Below are positions 1 to 13,774 of a stretch of DNA of 64,000 nt, piece by piece (position 1 is the first letter of the stretch; the number at the start of each line of letters is the position of its first letter). Origin of the DNA: Heterobilharzia americana (taxonomy: Eukaryota > Platyhelminthes > Trematoda > Strigeidida > Schistosomatidae); the NCBI GenBank assembly GCA_944470555.2, contig OX104130.1, positions 64,671,160 through 64,735,159 on the forward strand, read 5' to 3'. Below the pieces are notes generated by a model. The model made no database searches and was not told the origin of the DNA. It worked only from the letters and a program-made list of their open reading frames with translations. The translations under genes and the position numbers were made by a program.

Positions 1-8
1 GAAAACTG

Positions 9-239
9 TTGCTGCTAATTATTCACGAGATGAAAATGACGCTGGATGAACAGAAACCAAATAGGTGTCTAAATACTGTAAATTTTTACCCTTCCCAGAA
101 AATTACTGTTTGTTATCCAGACAATATAGCTAATTTTACTGAAGCAATAGCAACAAGTGTAGCAGAATACAATGATGTTACGGTGTTTCAACTGTGCACA
201 AACTTAATAAATTACAGGACGTATATAGAGAAGAACTGA
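9..239 (+). CDS. Possible 3'-terminal exon or chance ORF at window start
   Basis: An open frame of 76 codons ends with TGA at 237-239. The part from about residue 16 has a protein-like composition (C-L-N-T-V-N-F-Y-P followed by IATSVAEYNDVTVFQL), which is loosely WD-strand-like. No clear acceptor, donor or family match was found, and it is not needed by the WD40 gene that follows, whose next expected blade does not match it well. It could be an exon of an upstream gene or coincidental. Confidence 0.2.
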   Translation: MLLIIHEMKMTLDEQKPNRCLNTVNFYPSQKITVCYPDNIANFTEAIATSVAEYNDVTVFQLCTNLINYRTYIEKN

Positions 240-974
240 TTTCGTAGTCAATTTCTACTTTATTTTCACGGTTTTACTATCTGACTCAAAAACAAGTTTT
301 AACTTAACCCATGTTCAATTTTAATTTTATTTTAACGTTACCAAAGAATTTCAAATACAGGTAATCTTAATTATCCCATTTTTTAACTCATGAAATGTAG
401 CAAAGTGACAATAATGCTATACCAGTACCAGATAACTTTGACTTTATTCTGTAATTCATTTCATTCGAACTTCCCTAATCTGTATGATTTCCTACATCAT
501 TTTGCATCAGTAGATTATCTTCCTCTCAATCATCACGTCATGAAGGTTACATTTCTTTCTATGTATTTTGTGATTTTCACAGCTTATGTGCAAGTGAAAA
601 AAGGAGTGAAGAAATATCATGAATTCATTGTTTCTTCAAAAATTTTATGTTCCCGGTTCACTAGAGTTTGTGAAGGGAGTCGATTGTACAAGAATAATCT
701 AATTTCTGTGCGGTAAAGATAAATGCTGTTTTTTAACCGCATACTTTTCTGCAGCTAGAATGTTTCGTAACATACGATTATGTTATAATAAGCAAACGTC
801 TTATTAAAATAGCGAACTAGGCAAAGGCAGTTTAATCAACTGTTGCTTAAGTAACTGGATAAATAACTGAAGGACTGGAAATTTGATAACGAAACCATAT
901 TTTGTGTACCATGACTTATTGATTATTTTCACTTCACTTATTGTTTCAATGTATTTGATGAAGTTTCTCTAAAG
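240..974. other. Unassigned DNA before the first WD40 exon
   Basis: No exon, repeat or RNA gene recognised. An ATG-started frame at 390-716 has no recognisable motif and lies in ordinary AT-rich sequence. This is probably the intron upstream of the first visible WD40 exon. Confidence 0.5.
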
Positions 975-1122
975 AGAAGATGGATGGACATGTGAGGCGC
1001 ATTTGTGCAGTGAAATATCATCCACGTGGAGCTGTTTATGAAGATTACGTTCACATTTTCATAACTGGCGGTTGGGATGACACCATACAAATATGGGATG
1101 ATCGATACTTACATTCACTATG
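975..1122 (+). CDS. WD40 gene, first visible exon
   Basis: The reading frame runs from about K-M-D-G-H through R-R-I-C-A-V-K-Y-H-P and then ITGGWDDTIQIWDDRY, an unmistakable WD blade: a GH dipeptide at the start, an H-P turn, and a WD-type end. An in-frame TGA at 959-961 shows the exon cannot extend far upstream. The acceptor is one of the AGs at 973-979; I chose 973/974, but the boundary is uncertain by a few bases. The donor is a clean GTAAGT at 1123, leaving 2 nt (TG) which, joined to the first G of the 12177 exon, make Trp. The ATG at 980-982 is unlikely to be the true start, because an earlier blade is expected in the family. Confidence 0.8.
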
Positions 1123-2158
1123 GTAAGTGGCTATTCATTTACATTCTGTTTGTGATTTCTAAGTGAAAAATAAGATAGGGTGTTGTTGTTATTATTACGA
1201 AAAACTTATTTCTGAAACAAAAATATTCAAACCCAAACTTAAGATAGTTTCACGTCGACTCAAAAATGTCTTAGAAAAGGCTTTATGCAATTTCAGTTAT
1301 TATTTATTCAAAAAGAATGGAGACAGATGAATCCTGATAGGTGGTTTGAAATACTTCCATAAAATAGTCGTCTTACCAATACTTTATATCCTATCCTTCA
1401 CAGCAACTTATTTTCTGCGTAAACCTATTGAGTCAGTTTCATGAATACACTAAATAGTGTTGATACCTACGCAATACGTATGTGTAAATCACTACAGTTG
1501 CTGGTTACTAGAGAAAAGATTTAGCTATTAGACTAGTATGCTTTTATGTACTATGTTGCTAAGACATATAAGTTCATTAGACAATTCTTCTATATTTCTT
1601 GATTTCTTGCAACTGTCTAACGGAAACAAGAAAGTAGAGCACAACATGTAAAATATGCAGCTGATGGATTTTTATCTCATTTCCGATGATACTTTGCTCA
1701 TTGAACTAAATGCTTATGTCATGTAAAATTCTTTTTCATCCTCAATAACACAGCACTATCGTTAAATATAGGCAGAATATTAGTTCAACTATGTCATTTG
1801 AGAGAAAGTTTATCTGATGTATCTTCCTACACCATTATATTACACAGCGTCACTTACTTGGTGACAGTCTTTTGCAAATGAAAGGACGATTCATGACATT
1901 AAGTATGTTGCCTGGGCATTGAAACACACTAAAATATGTTCAAACTATGGTTGAAAAACGATTACATGTAATTAAATGAACTAGAAAACTACTCAGTGGA
2001 TTTAATTGTCATTCGTTGGGTATATATAACACAAATTGAAGTTGATTTAATAACCAGTAATTTTCTCGCCTTTGACTGGACTGAACTGACAGGCCACTAG
2101 TGGTTTATCGAGGCCGATTAACTCGGCCTAGTCAACGATGGAAAATTGCAGGCTCCAG

Positions 2159-2161
<3 letters not shown>

Positions 2162-2231
<70 letters not shown>
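2162..2231. repeat. (TA)n microsatellite, ~35 units
   Basis: An uninterrupted TA dinucleotide run of 70 bases, inside WD40 intron 1. It is likely to be polymorphic in length. Confidence 0.97.
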
Positions 2232-2233
<2 letters not shown>

Positions 2234-2607
2234 AGAGCAATGACCTTGAGTTAGGTTCAGAAATTTCCGCTTCCGGAATATTGTGAACAAACAAGTAAAA
2301 GTACGTAACACTAGGTAGTTCTTATTTCTAAGTTAAACGCTTAAGGACAGAATACTTTCTGTCTTCAATAGTGTTTTCTTTTCATGATGCTTATTCTTTG
2401 AAAAAGATTGACAATGTATTTCATATAGTTTACCTTTCATATTTAAACTAGTGTTGAGAAAGTATTGGCTAGAAAGTCTTACAATGATAGTATTTTGACC
2501 TACTATTAGACTGTTTTTGAAGTACTGAAGCCTCTGAGGACAAGAAAATACATTTAGCTTTATTTAAGCGATAGATTTCCTAAAAATGTGAATGGTAAAT
2601 TATTTTT

Positions 2608-2885
2608 TCAAAGTAAGATAGTTTGAATAGATTGCATTCTCCATGAATTCTGATACACATTAAGTTCGAGAAGTTGTACACTGTTTTTATTTACAATGAA
2701 TTTCAGTTTATTACTAGACATTACTGAAGCATGATTTAGTTCTCCTTCATATTTGACAGAATAAACGTTAATACTGGGTGGTGATTCAAGGTGAATTGAA
2801 ATTTTGGACCGCGGCGGATTCGAAACGGTGACCACCGGGTTTCTGGGCCGATGCTCAATCAACTGAGCTATAAGACCCAACTGCT
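2608..2885 (-). mobile_element. tRNA-derived SINE, copy 1
   Basis: On the minus strand the element opens with a tRNA-like head at about 2885-2808: TAGCTCAGTTGATTGAGCAT resembles an A box and D arm, and GTTTCGAATCC resembles a B box and T arm. It is followed by an AAATTTCAATTCACC tail that also follows the head of the copy at 60955. The shared tail shows both are copies of one SINE family, not tRNA genes. The head pairs imperfectly, and the downstream part is diverged. Confidence 0.7.
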
Positions 2886-5840
2886 GACCAGATTTTCATT
2901 TCACTTCAATCATCAAGGGTTTTGCCCGACTACCATGTGAATTCTAAACGCTTGATCATATTTACACTGACTGTTTCCTAGTCAGAACTTATCATCCCAA
3001 TCCAAATCTAGCTGAATCGGAGGGAGCGGGGAGCATCATACTGATTATCATTCTGACTCTCTAAGATAGCAGTGGTTTGACAAACTAGTATTGATACTAA
3101 GTATCAATAATAAAAATTAGCTAAGAAATAAATTTGTGATCTGAAAATTTTTGCTTCGAAATAAAAATAACAGAAAAGACTGTTGTTCACTACTGAGACA
3201 AAGTTAAGTTAGGACGTATAATTAAAAGTGAGATATTTATTTATTCACATTTTTTCGGGTCGACAATTCCTTCATACGTGTTTAGTGTCAGTTAATAGGA
3301 ATCTATAAACTTAAATTTTGTCATGAATAGCACCCGCCAAAACGGAATATTTTGACTGTCTAAACAGTTCATGACTCAAATTTACAATAATCATTGATAA
3401 ACTAAAGATCACACCACCCAAGTATTGAGATCAGTACCAAGTGGGTTTACAAATTTTTATATCCACCGATTACTCACTGAATAAAAACGTTGGGACTTGG
3501 AATGGGTCTCTTCTACACTCTTCAAGAAACTGAAATCCTCTGAATACATTAACAGTTGATTAACACATTGCAATGCTAAGCGGAAATCCCTCTATCATAT
3601 GAGAGCGTGACTGGTTGAATAATAATACAATGAATTAGTCATAGGTACCCCTTAGAAAATTTTAGGAAAGCTAGGGTAAATGTAGGCAAATAATTCAGAA
3701 GTAATTTCTACATAATTTGTACATACATACTAATGCACCCTATGTCATTTAACCACATTTTCAAGTTTGAAGCATCGACCTATAAAATGCTCGAAATTTG
3801 AAAGTTATTGTACAACTGTTCGTGTGTGTATATATTCATTTAGGTTATATCACACAACCATCGAGCTGTCTGGTTCCCAGCCAAGTGAAATCTGTTGTTT
3901 TCGACACAATGTAAAACAGGTTTGAATCCATAAAGTAATATGGGTTTCTTGAATGTCGAAGCATGTTTAGCTGTTAAATACCATGGAATATGAAACTTAG
4001 ATCTGAGGCTTAATGTCACATAACACGTGTTATTTAGTTCTCACTTCCTAAAGCATCTTAAGTCCGATCACTTTAGGTTAGATGCAATCAAACACTGCTC
4101 GGCTAACTGTGACTGAAGCGACTGGGGTTTTAATACCACAATTATTGTCCTCGATTCTTCTATTAAGTAGTAAAGCTACTTGTGTTTTTACAAGTAGATG
4201 ACAAAATAGTGAATTGATCTCCTTTCCTGAGAAAGGGGTGGATTTGAAATTGTTGGATATACGATTTTATTTGATAGGTAGGTCTTCTTTCTATCTAACT
4301 TCCAGAAAACTCGAAAGTTTTTTCTGCATAGTCAGATATTAGAAAGAAATGTATATTAACTTATGCCTTAGGTAGCACAATATTGGTTTCGCACAAATTT
4401 ACCTCATTTTGTTATCTAAAAGAACTGAATAGGTCAGTTGAAAAAACTTTTTAATAAACCAGCTGAGCGAAATTTTAATACTTGTTGATGCAATGTTTAA
4501 GAAGTGAGAATATAAAAGTAAGCCAATAAGCCTTTGTTTAAGGACGTTGGCTTCCAGCGCTACCTCTTCTTTCGGTTAGCTCTCTTATAAAAATTTCAGG
4601 GATAATATTGGTCTCTTATCTTGTCTAAAGATGAACTGAGAAGTAAGCTAAATTCACACACAAGGCAAAATGTCTGTCTCGGATCCCATAGCAAATTTTA
4701 CTTGTACATATCTGCTTAAGGAAACAAATAATGTGAGAGAAGAATTATTCCTTTTTAACTAGTTCCTCGTCAGTGGCTCTATACTAATGTGTAGCATCCT
4801 CATAATATAAAATACGTACCAGTCTAGTGATGATAACCGTTTTATAATAGGTAATCTATCTTTGAAATGCACGGACGACACCATCTATAATTGCAATCAA
4901 GATTACAGCGTGTCTTTCCAATTGTAAATCAATTTTTTTCGCTCAGCATAAGTGGTGAATCTATCCTCATACTACACGTATCCAATGCGTTATTTAAAAA
5001 GCTATAAGACAGTAGAACATTTTATACATTAGAAAATTTTTTATGCATATATTATATTACAGGTGATGGTAATTTTTCGAAAAAAATAAGTTTCTACATA
5101 TGCCTGAAATATTAGTGAGTGATACTTGCTTAGATTTCCTGCAAACATTTCTCTCTATAAGTTTAATTTTGTCATGAAAACAAAAACCACTTCAAAAATG
5201 TTTATTGACATTATTTACTAGCTGACAGAATTTGTGAACATGAAATTATCACCAACTAACAATATATGAAAGTTATGCAGTTAAACCATAACAACGTCTC
5301 TGGAAATTGGTGAATCCATTTTATTCCCTTTGACTATGATGAACCAGAGTTCATAGATTACCAACGTAGAAAAGTCAACGTAAGTATGGGTTCCTGGTGC
5401 ATACGTTTACTTTCTAAAAACAGAGAATGGAGGATAAAAATTGTCAGCAGAGCCATTCCCGCAGAAGGTAAATCTCAGCTTCTCCTTCTAATTATCTAAC
5501 ATTTGGTCAGGGCCTAATGTTTCCAGCTCCACTAGTTATTCACCCAACGAAAATTTATCTTCTGTCGCAGTGGGACGAAGCTACAAAACTGTGGGTGGTT
5601 TTCTGTCCACATATGCAGAATATTCTGCTAAAGAAGCTGTAGCATACACAGTGAAAAGTTCAGAAAAATCTTGTTTTCTATTTTTAAACACACTGGGATT
5701 ATATTAAAACTTACCTATTTAACTGGTTTTAGTATAATTGTTTCTAGATCATAGTGTCCTTGATTGGACCAAATTGATCGGTTTGTATTAGCACATGGGC
5801 TGCTGTGCGAATGTCTCGATATTGCCAGCGTTCCAATTAT

Positions 5841-6025
5841 GTTAATGATGGATCGTGGCTAGCAGTGGTGGATAACGCGCTGGCGTTTGAAGCGATCGCT
5901 CCCGAGTTCGAATCCCAAGCGGAACAACATCACTCACTGGGAAGCAGGTACATCCAGCCGAAAAGTCCCAAATAGGGCGAAATGCGCATCCTGGATTCCA
6001 CTGCTAGCCATGATTAATCATTAAC
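5841..6025 (+). mobile_element. Sm-alpha-like SINE with pol III boxes and a hammerhead relic
   Basis: A tRNA-like promoter (GTGGATAACGCGCTGGCG as A-box region at about 5867-5884, GAGTTCGAATCC as B box near 5903-5914) is followed by a hammerhead-ribozyme-like block at 5946-6001. The whole is flanked by a 28-base inverted repeat (5841-5868 against 5998-6025, 25 of 28 positions pairing). This order is the layout I recall for the schistosome Sm-alpha retroposon. It lies in WD40 intron 1. Confidence 0.75.
5946..6001 (+). ncRNA. Hammerhead ribozyme relic (core mutated)
   Basis: Stem I is ATCCAG (5952-5957) with CTGGAT (5991-5996). The core reads CCGAAAA at 5958-5964 where an active hammerhead needs CUGANGA. 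Stem II is GTCC (5965-5968) with GGGC (5975-5978) around CAAATA. GAAA is intact at 5979-5982, followed by an ATC cleavage triplet at 5988-5990. The U4 to C and G8 to A changes should abolish or strongly reduce cleavage; G8 is the general base/acid region. The family match is from memory of the schistosome hammerhead. Confidence 0.72.
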
Positions 6026-9000
6026 ATAACTGGTTTTAGTTTGTTCGTTTATTCACTTCCTTTTTGGCTTGCATACTGCCAGCAGCTGTTCTTGCCAATT
6101 CGGGTGAGTAATTTGTCATTGTTATTGCAGTTATTTTCTGTTTTAATTTGGTTTTGCGTCTACCGTCAAATTATTTGTCCAAGTGTTGATCCTGCAACGA
6201 ACCAAATTATCAGTTCATCTTCATTCCCTACCAGTAGTACTACGACAACCTAGCAAACCACAGTTATCCTATCTTCATTAACACAATCAATAATATGCTC
6301 CCCGTATCTAGTTCAGCCTGGTCTCCGCTAAAACGATATGATATGAATGGGCAGCCAGTGCGATTATTATGAACGGATAGTGACTCATTACAGATTAACC
6401 TGGTAACCCGGAGAAACCTTTGGTTTTCATCTTACTGTCAATCATCACCCGGTATCAATTTTTATCTTATTTTATCTCACTCCCAAGAACACGGTCATAC
6501 AACCACAATTTGATCCCCAAGTTATTACATGTACATTTAATAACTATCTGTGGGGACTTTAAGTGCAAGCTATCATGTATTGGGATTTTATCTTTAAAAG
6601 TTTAAGCGTAATGGAACTTTAAAAGGGAAATAGGCATTAGCTCATATAAATTGTATGTAAACATAATAAGTGGGTGACACAGCTAATTTTAATAGCTTTG
6701 GTAACCTTAAAACTGTGGTGGTGATAATAATATTTGGGAGTTTAAGAAAAGGAGGAAAATAATTACGAACTGTTAGGATGTGAAATGAGTTATACATACG
6801 GAGAAATGTAATTCCTTAGAAAGCTATGAAGGAGCCGATTACCATTTCCTGCATAGGATAGTTTTCAGTCATCATTTAACCATACTTTGATCAAATGGAA
6901 TTATAGCTGATATCTTCCGTCCTTTAGTGACTATGAAGGCTTTTGATACGTTGATTTAGTTCCTTCTGTACGCCGGATGGGAGGTTACTTTATAGGTACG
7001 GAAAACATGATGTTTTAAACTTCTTTTCCTTTGTTAGTGCTTAAAAGTAACGTAAATAATCACTTTTCTGTACTTTTGATTTACTTGCATCCATATCTAT
7101 GAACTAGCTAATGCACTGAAGTGTCACTGACCACTAATACTTTGCCCACTTCTGAGCAACTATGCTTGTCGTTTGATACACTCAAGCTAACTTTTCCACC
7201 GCTTAATACAGCATTCTAGCTAAATATGTTTTGTAGGTGACTGAAAAAAGCCACTGAAACTTGGAAGTTAACCTCCTTATGTGATTTTGCTCTGATGCTA
7301 TGATGAAGTTTGACTTAAATTTACAGCAGGCATATTGTTCTGTGTTTAGTTCTTTGTTTCTAAAATGCAAAATGACAAAAAAACAAAGACATAATGGTGA
7401 ATAAATCCTTCGTTTCGACAATTTAATCTGTTAAATCTGCACAATCGTATTCAAAATAATTAGAAAACAAAAAGATCTATTGTTGATCAATACGGATACA
7501 TGTTTATCGTAATGTTTGGCAGTTAAATTGTTCCTATGGAGCAACGTACATTGACCGTATACAGTGTTGATTCTATAAACATGTTTCTGAACACTACTCA
7601 GTTTAGTTAATCACGGAGAGAGAGAGACAGAAAGGAAAAAAAGTGTCAACAGTTCTATCCTTAAACACTGCCATTTCCGGACATCTGGCTCCTGCTGTCA
7701 GTTTCTTTGAAGAACTTTACTATCTTTCCACAGTTCTAAAGGCCTTCAACCGCATCATTTACCCATAGGCGAATCATTAGAAATTCATAACCTTAAACCT
7801 GATCTCTGTGTTGAAAAACATTATGTACATTGCTTAACTTTACGTAGCCAAAATAGTAATTGTTTCTGTTTTGAATACATTCTACCCTTGAACACTAAAA
7901 CTTAATTTTTCAAATAAACTGAAAATTGTCTTCATTTTAGTCATTCTAAATAAATAATTTCAAAAGGTATTTCTTATCTTTAAGACTAGTTTTAAAGAAT
8001 GAATGAGATCTTAATTTAGTAAACAAATTTAAATGGCTAGTACACTTTTGAATATTATATAATACTTATATAACATACCGGTCATTAGTGTTTATTCGTC
8101 ACTGTATATTACAATGATAATCTTATTAGGATTTTAAATAATCTTTTGTATTGAAGTTGGTAAGCTGTTTCGGTCTTTATCTGACTGATCTTTTTGTACT
8201 CTACGTATACTCAGTGAATATAAATATCAAATAAATACTCACCATCTGTTAAAATTTGTTAAATGTCCTTATGTTACAAATTTTCTCAGGGCTTTTGTTT
8301 AATGCAACTTGATGTCACTTCTTTCCTTTTGTACATAAAGTACAAAGCTTTATACTACAGTAGTCAGTATATCTATGTGAAGCGAAAAAAGTTGTCTAAA
8401 ATTATCATTGGCTATGATTATGAGAATCATCAAACTATAAGAATAAGGCTCCACCTGCACTCATCTTCGGTAACAATCACGATCACCTTTTTTACTCCAA
8501 TAAAAACATTTTGACTGAGTAGCTTATACACGTTTTTCAGTCAAATTCAGTAAGCTCTAATAAGTCTAGATATCTCAGGTACAAGGTTTAGTTTAAGTAG
8601 TGAAATCAGAGTAAGTCTTTAATGACAGGGTTATATAGTCACCAAATAATTCTAGAGGATGTGACTGAAGGTAGTGATGAACTATTTTCAAACTTCACAC
8701 TAGCCTAGAGCCTTTAAACTGTTGAATACAATGACATTTTAGAAGGATTTTAAAAGTTTAGTCAAATTTAGGCTAGTAAAAATTCCCTAAAGATCAACTT
8801 TGGGAAATAATTTCATCTAATTATACACCGACTCAGCAGTTCATTTTAGTTTCTACTACTGCAGTTCTGATTGGTGTCAGTTTGAATCTCAGAAGTTACA
8901 CATCGGATGTTAGTGCGCTTAAGAATTTAATTGATATCCAGAACAACCGAAATTCTGACTGTGAATATCGTGTCAAAGATAATACACCACAAATTTTATT

Positions 9001-10689
9001 CATCGGTTAAAAGGTTATAGCAAAGGTGGTTCACAGAATTCGTTTGGATACGAAGGTTAAATAACTTGTAAGATTATTGTATCCTCGTATATAGTTAGTA
9101 GTGTACACAAATATAATGGTGAATGCAGATTTATGTAGTTTAATTGGGGTCTGAATAAAATAAGATCCACTTCTCCTGATTCACTTGTTTTTATGCTCTC
9201 ATATGTAATTAGGGTAACAGATTTTGATGTGTGTATTAAAAATATAAGATGTACTTGGCATTCAGTGTGATAGTGTCTTGAATCCACAGTGACATATCAC
9301 ATTTAGCATGCTACAATCTAATGGATTATGGTTTTTAAACTATCTTGCTTGAAAGTTCAAGCATCAACGCTAGGCGTCAATATTCTTGGAAACATTACTT
9401 ACGAATAAAAGGAAGTCAAGTGAACTTTTGTATTGATTTACGCGCCTAGTAAGCATACCACAAATGATAATAGTAGAATTCTATCGTGATTGGAAAGTGT
9501 AGCTCAAGAATCATGTTTCCAAGTCGAGACAACCAAAGTTGCAAAAAGGTACGAAACAAAATATTGTATGTTGTCATTACAGGGGAAAAATGGAATTTTC
9601 AAGCTAGGCAATTCCAAGTATTCTCAGTAGCACATATTTACATACTGTAACTTAAATAAATGATGTAAATCAATATGGATGAAAGCAGCTTCAACAACTT
9701 CTACACATACTTTTGACAGATTCTGCGCAGGCAAGATCATCAGTGTTATCATCTAAACAACTTAACGATAACTTAGACTCGATTGGTAATATTCTTGAGT
9801 ACAGAATTACCTAAATAGTTGGTCAATCACCGTTACTTAACTCTGTTTATGCATATCAGAGTGGGAAAGATCAGGTTGAAAGCTCGTTTTAACTGAATTC
9901 TAGTGAATATGAATGGAAACTAAAATGTATTAACATGAGAAACTTTTCATTAAAAGACTGAAAATAACTCTTCATAATCCAATGGAACAAAGATTTTTAA
10001 CTATCCATCCTTCTGTAGCTTATTTTGAAAGGAGAGTTTAGTAGATAGATTCAAGAAGAATTCCACTTTATTTCTTTTTGAAAATACCTCAGATGCCATC
10101 GGTAAGCCTTTTACCATGACTGAACTCTTTTTTTAAATGTCAAATACAGTAAGTTGTACAGCTATGTAAACAAAATAAAATCACTTCACCAGTTTTTACA
10201 AAGATAGTAGTAAAGAAATGCAACTTTATATGAAAATGATTCCGTACATAATTTAAAATTTCGATAAATATTAAGTTGAATGCTTACCTCATTTGCCAGA
10301 ATTTTGCATTCGCTTATTTGTAAACCATGAACTATTAGTGTTGCCCACTTCGTGTGTTAATTTGTGTAATAAGATAATTATTCCAAGAGGTTAATTAATA
10401 TTCTGTAACTGACCTACAATTGATTAGTTCATTGAAATAAAGTTTATTATTAGTAATCTCACTGAAAAACCACTTTGATACTTTTCCTTCTTAACAAGAA
10501 TTTCACAGAATTTATTTTTTACATTTTCAAACATTGAAAAAGAAAGTTTATTCTACTCTTTCTGGATAATTTAATGAGCTCTCTGCTCTCTCTTCCTTGA
10601 CTGAAAACTAACTAAACCAGCACTTTAGAGGGTCTATAATTCACATATTTTAGTTGGACTGAAGTAATTGGCAGTGAGTCCTAGACCTA

Positions 10690-11010
10690 AGTTTCATATT
10701 TTTTGGGACTCCTCAGCAAATTATTTCTGTAACCACGATAAAACAAAAGTTCTGCGTGATATCTGAATCCACGTCATCCAATGCTACAGTTGCAGAAGTT
10801 ACCACTCAGCTATTTGGGCCTCAGGTCACCTGGAGGACTGCATTAGAGGGTGGAGTAACCAACTATATGTTGTCTAGTCCTGTGTTCCCAATGAATTCTA
10901 TGTATCATTTTACAATGTTGCAATGTCTAGGGGTTCCTGCTGATTTTCCCTATTCAACTAACATCTGTCCCAGTGCATTGCGATGGTGAGTCTCCTAGCT
11001 TGGTGATCAC
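10690..11010. repeat. SINE-like repeat remnant
   Basis: Higher GC than the surrounding intron, with GGGACTCCTCAGCAAA, the reverse complement of the GAGGAGTCCC motif of the repeat pair at 14.5-14.9 kb. The rest resembles repeat-type sequence with an apparent ORF (10756-10989) that has no domain. The assignment to that family rests on one short motif and is weak. Confidence 0.35.
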
Positions 11011-12176
11011 ACTGCAAAATGACTGATAGAATTCCATCCACAAATAGGACTTGACAGCATGAAGTTGGTTACTTTCCTTATCTCTAGCAACTAGCCATTG
11101 TTCGATTTTTATTCAGTATCAGGAAATATACTAACTCACTGAAGTTACATTTTTGAAGTAGCCATAATCTGTCTTCATCAAACTCAATCGAAATGTGTAA
11201 CATACATTTTTCAATAGTATTATTTATCAACCATAATAACAAGAAACCGAATACAAAATTTTCGAATATCTAAACTTATAACCATATCACTTTTCTATGC
11301 AAATATTCTGATGAAATACTGCAGTGACCATAGTGTAGTTACATAAGAATCTTAACGATGACAGCACTATTGCAAATCTATGTTAAGTATCGGAAAAGTA
11401 ATAAGTGCCTGAAGACTTTATTTTGCCAGTTATAAAACAAAGATTCCAGCAAATAAAATCACTCCTTGTAACGATTTCATTTTCAAAAGCTGTACAACAA
11501 CAAATCTTCCTCTCTAAAATCTTTGTTTTATGTCTTAATGGGGATCTCTAATTTAGTTGTGCCAGTTATCTTAACTTCTTGAGGTAGATTTTTATGTAAC
11601 CGTGGTAAATTCCAAAGCTGTTGGGCTCAAGCATGACAAATGTGTTGATATTGTCTGCTCACAACCTTCACTTTTGATTTTAATAGTTAAATATTCAAAA
11701 CGTTGACAAAAACAACTACTTCTGTTGCCTTATTGATGGTTTGAACAAAAATAACAAAATGCTGTAGCAATAATAGTGATAGCGGTAGCTTGGTAAGCGC
11801 TACTTATAAGGACATAAATCAGTAGCATATTTAACAACTCTGAAAAGCACAAGGGATGATAATGACCCACTGACGAAGGCTTTATAAAGAAGAAGCCATA
11901 ATATCAAGCAAAAATACCAAGAGTAATATCGCTGTACAATGGGATGACGAACAGGAGAATGTTTGCTAATATGACTTCATTCTAAAGTTTAAACATTTTT
12001 CATTTTTTATTACAATTTTTCAGTAAACATTCTTTACTGATTCATCGGACTTTCTTTACTCGTAGTTGTATGTACTAATGCACACTCAGAATTGTATAAA
12101 ATATCAATTTTCTCAATAAAAAATTTATTATGTTCTATATGAGAAGAAAGTTTAGAATTTATTTGAATCTTTTCAG

Positions 12177-12282
12177 GATATATCATGGTCCTCATATATG
12201 TGGATCGGATGCCCTGGAAATTGAGTCAGAATCAAATCATATATTGTCAAGTTCATGGCGTCGAGATAAATCGATTCTGCAG
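12177..12282 (+). CDS. WD40 gene, exon with the GPHICGSDAL motif
   Basis: The acceptor is TTTTCAG at 12170-12176 and the donor GTAATT at 12283. One leading base completes a Trp codon with the previous exon, then 35 codons read IYHGPHICGSDALEIESES and on to SSSWRRDKSILQ. The family I recall has a nearly invariant GPHICGDA-like stretch followed by an S-W-R segment and L-Q, and this exon fits over its whole length. It sits after an 11-kb intron. A tempting extra exon at 3844-3919 would break the phase and is not needed. Confidence 0.88.
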
Positions 12283-13774
12283 GTAATTGTTTTTTCTTAA
12301 AACATTTTATTTTAGCATAAACAGAATACAACAAATAAATTAAATTCTTACCATGAAATGAATCTTGCAATGTACACACTTCAGAATAACTTCAGAACAT
12401 TTGACAGATTGTCGAGGTTTATTAAAACAATTTCAAATAAATTTTTCATCCTAATTGTCGAAACCCCAATAATACCAAAAAAGATAAAGTTTAGGTAGAT
12501 TTAATCCAGCAATTTATTTTTAGGTAGACTAGAATGTGAAAAGGTTACCAACTTGCAATTCAGCAACGCAACTTAAACTTTTGATACAACTTTGTGTACT
12601 AGACTATGAACCACACTTAATAATAGAGTTTTTCACAATACCTAGTTGCTGAGGTTAGTACATGTCAAGTCGGATTGAAAATAAGGACATTGTGTTCAAA
12701 AGATGAGTGAATAAGTCTAACATCCACATTTCAGTTAGTGCAACGTCTAAATCTCAGTACAACAATATTTTAGAACGACAGTGAATGTGATCAGCAAGTT
12801 CAAACAATAACCTCTGAAAGAACTTTCAGTGAGTACAACTGAGCAGTATTTAGTGGAAATCATCATTTACAACTAACGTTGCATACATGATTACCACGAT
12901 AGGATGAATGCTTTTATTTGCAAACTTGACTGGAAGATTACACAAAAGAGGTATACATATGGATTGTCGTAGTACAACCTAACTGTTTATTCACCCATTA
13001 TCAGTAAAACCGTCCAAGAATCGATCATAGCCTAGAAATTAGAAATTCTAGCATCTAGTCAATCAAAACTGTACCTGAATAATATTACACAATGCTGTAC
13101 CATCTAAGATATCCAGTAACAACTCTGTTCACTAAGTATAGTATAGTATGGTAGTATAGTACAGTTGTGGTATACAGAACAGGCAAGATTTAATAATTCT
13201 GTCGCATAATTTAAATGTAATGCAATGCAATGAAATCGACTTCTTGCTATTTGAAACATTTAAAACTTTTCCTGCATTGTGAGCTTTTTAAAAAACCCAG
13301 CAGTTTCTTACTAAAGATTAGAGTGAACAACAACAACTTGATGAATCTGTATGACAACTAGCTCAATTTGCCTGAAAACACTATCTGAATCAATTTCTAA
13401 CATTCCACGCATAAATAACTTAGTTAAACTACCACCGGTGATTTTGCTAATAGTAGATAAAAAACGTTACGGGGATAGCATCCAAGTCGTCTGTCTAAAA
13501 TTTCCATTTTAAATATTCATATTGAAGAGGTTTGAGTGAATATATACTGGTTTCACAAAACGCTTTGTCCCATTCCTTGATAAACATCAGCAAGCACTAT
13601 GTTTCAGTTTGCGTTTCTCAAAATTCTAAAGAAAAGCATGCCGGTTTATCGATTCGGTACAGTGTTATTTTAATAGCATAATTAGAGGACGAAGTTTATG
13701 CGAACTTGTGATGTATTCGTAAAATACACTTCAAACAATCTGGTTACATTGTCGCGTTCATCTTGGTGACTCTC

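Larger units (their letters stand above)
1123..12176 (+). other. Intron 1 of the WD40 gene (11.1 kb)
   Basis: Bounded by GTAAGT and TTTTCAG. Contents that I can name are listed separately: a TA repeat, a tRNA-like SINE, an Sm-alpha-like hammerhead element and a SINE-like block near 10.7 kb. Short repeat-like stretches also occur near 2050-2155, where a palindromic GAGGCCGATTAACTCGGCCT lies, and near 3840-3960. The remainder (about 6100-10600 and 11050-12170) shows nothing I recognise. Confidence 0.7.

Noticed and set aside
2808..2885. tRNA gene on the minus strand
   Set aside because: The tRNA-like head is followed by the same non-tRNA tail as the copy at 60955, so it is a SINE head; acceptor pairing is imperfect.
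3844..3919. Apparent WD40 exon (LYHTTIELSGSQPSEICC) after an AG, in phase with the first exon
   Set aside because: Joining the first exon directly to 12177 gives perfect phase and the expected family sequence; adding this piece breaks the phase of the following exon, and the next GT is not a good donor.
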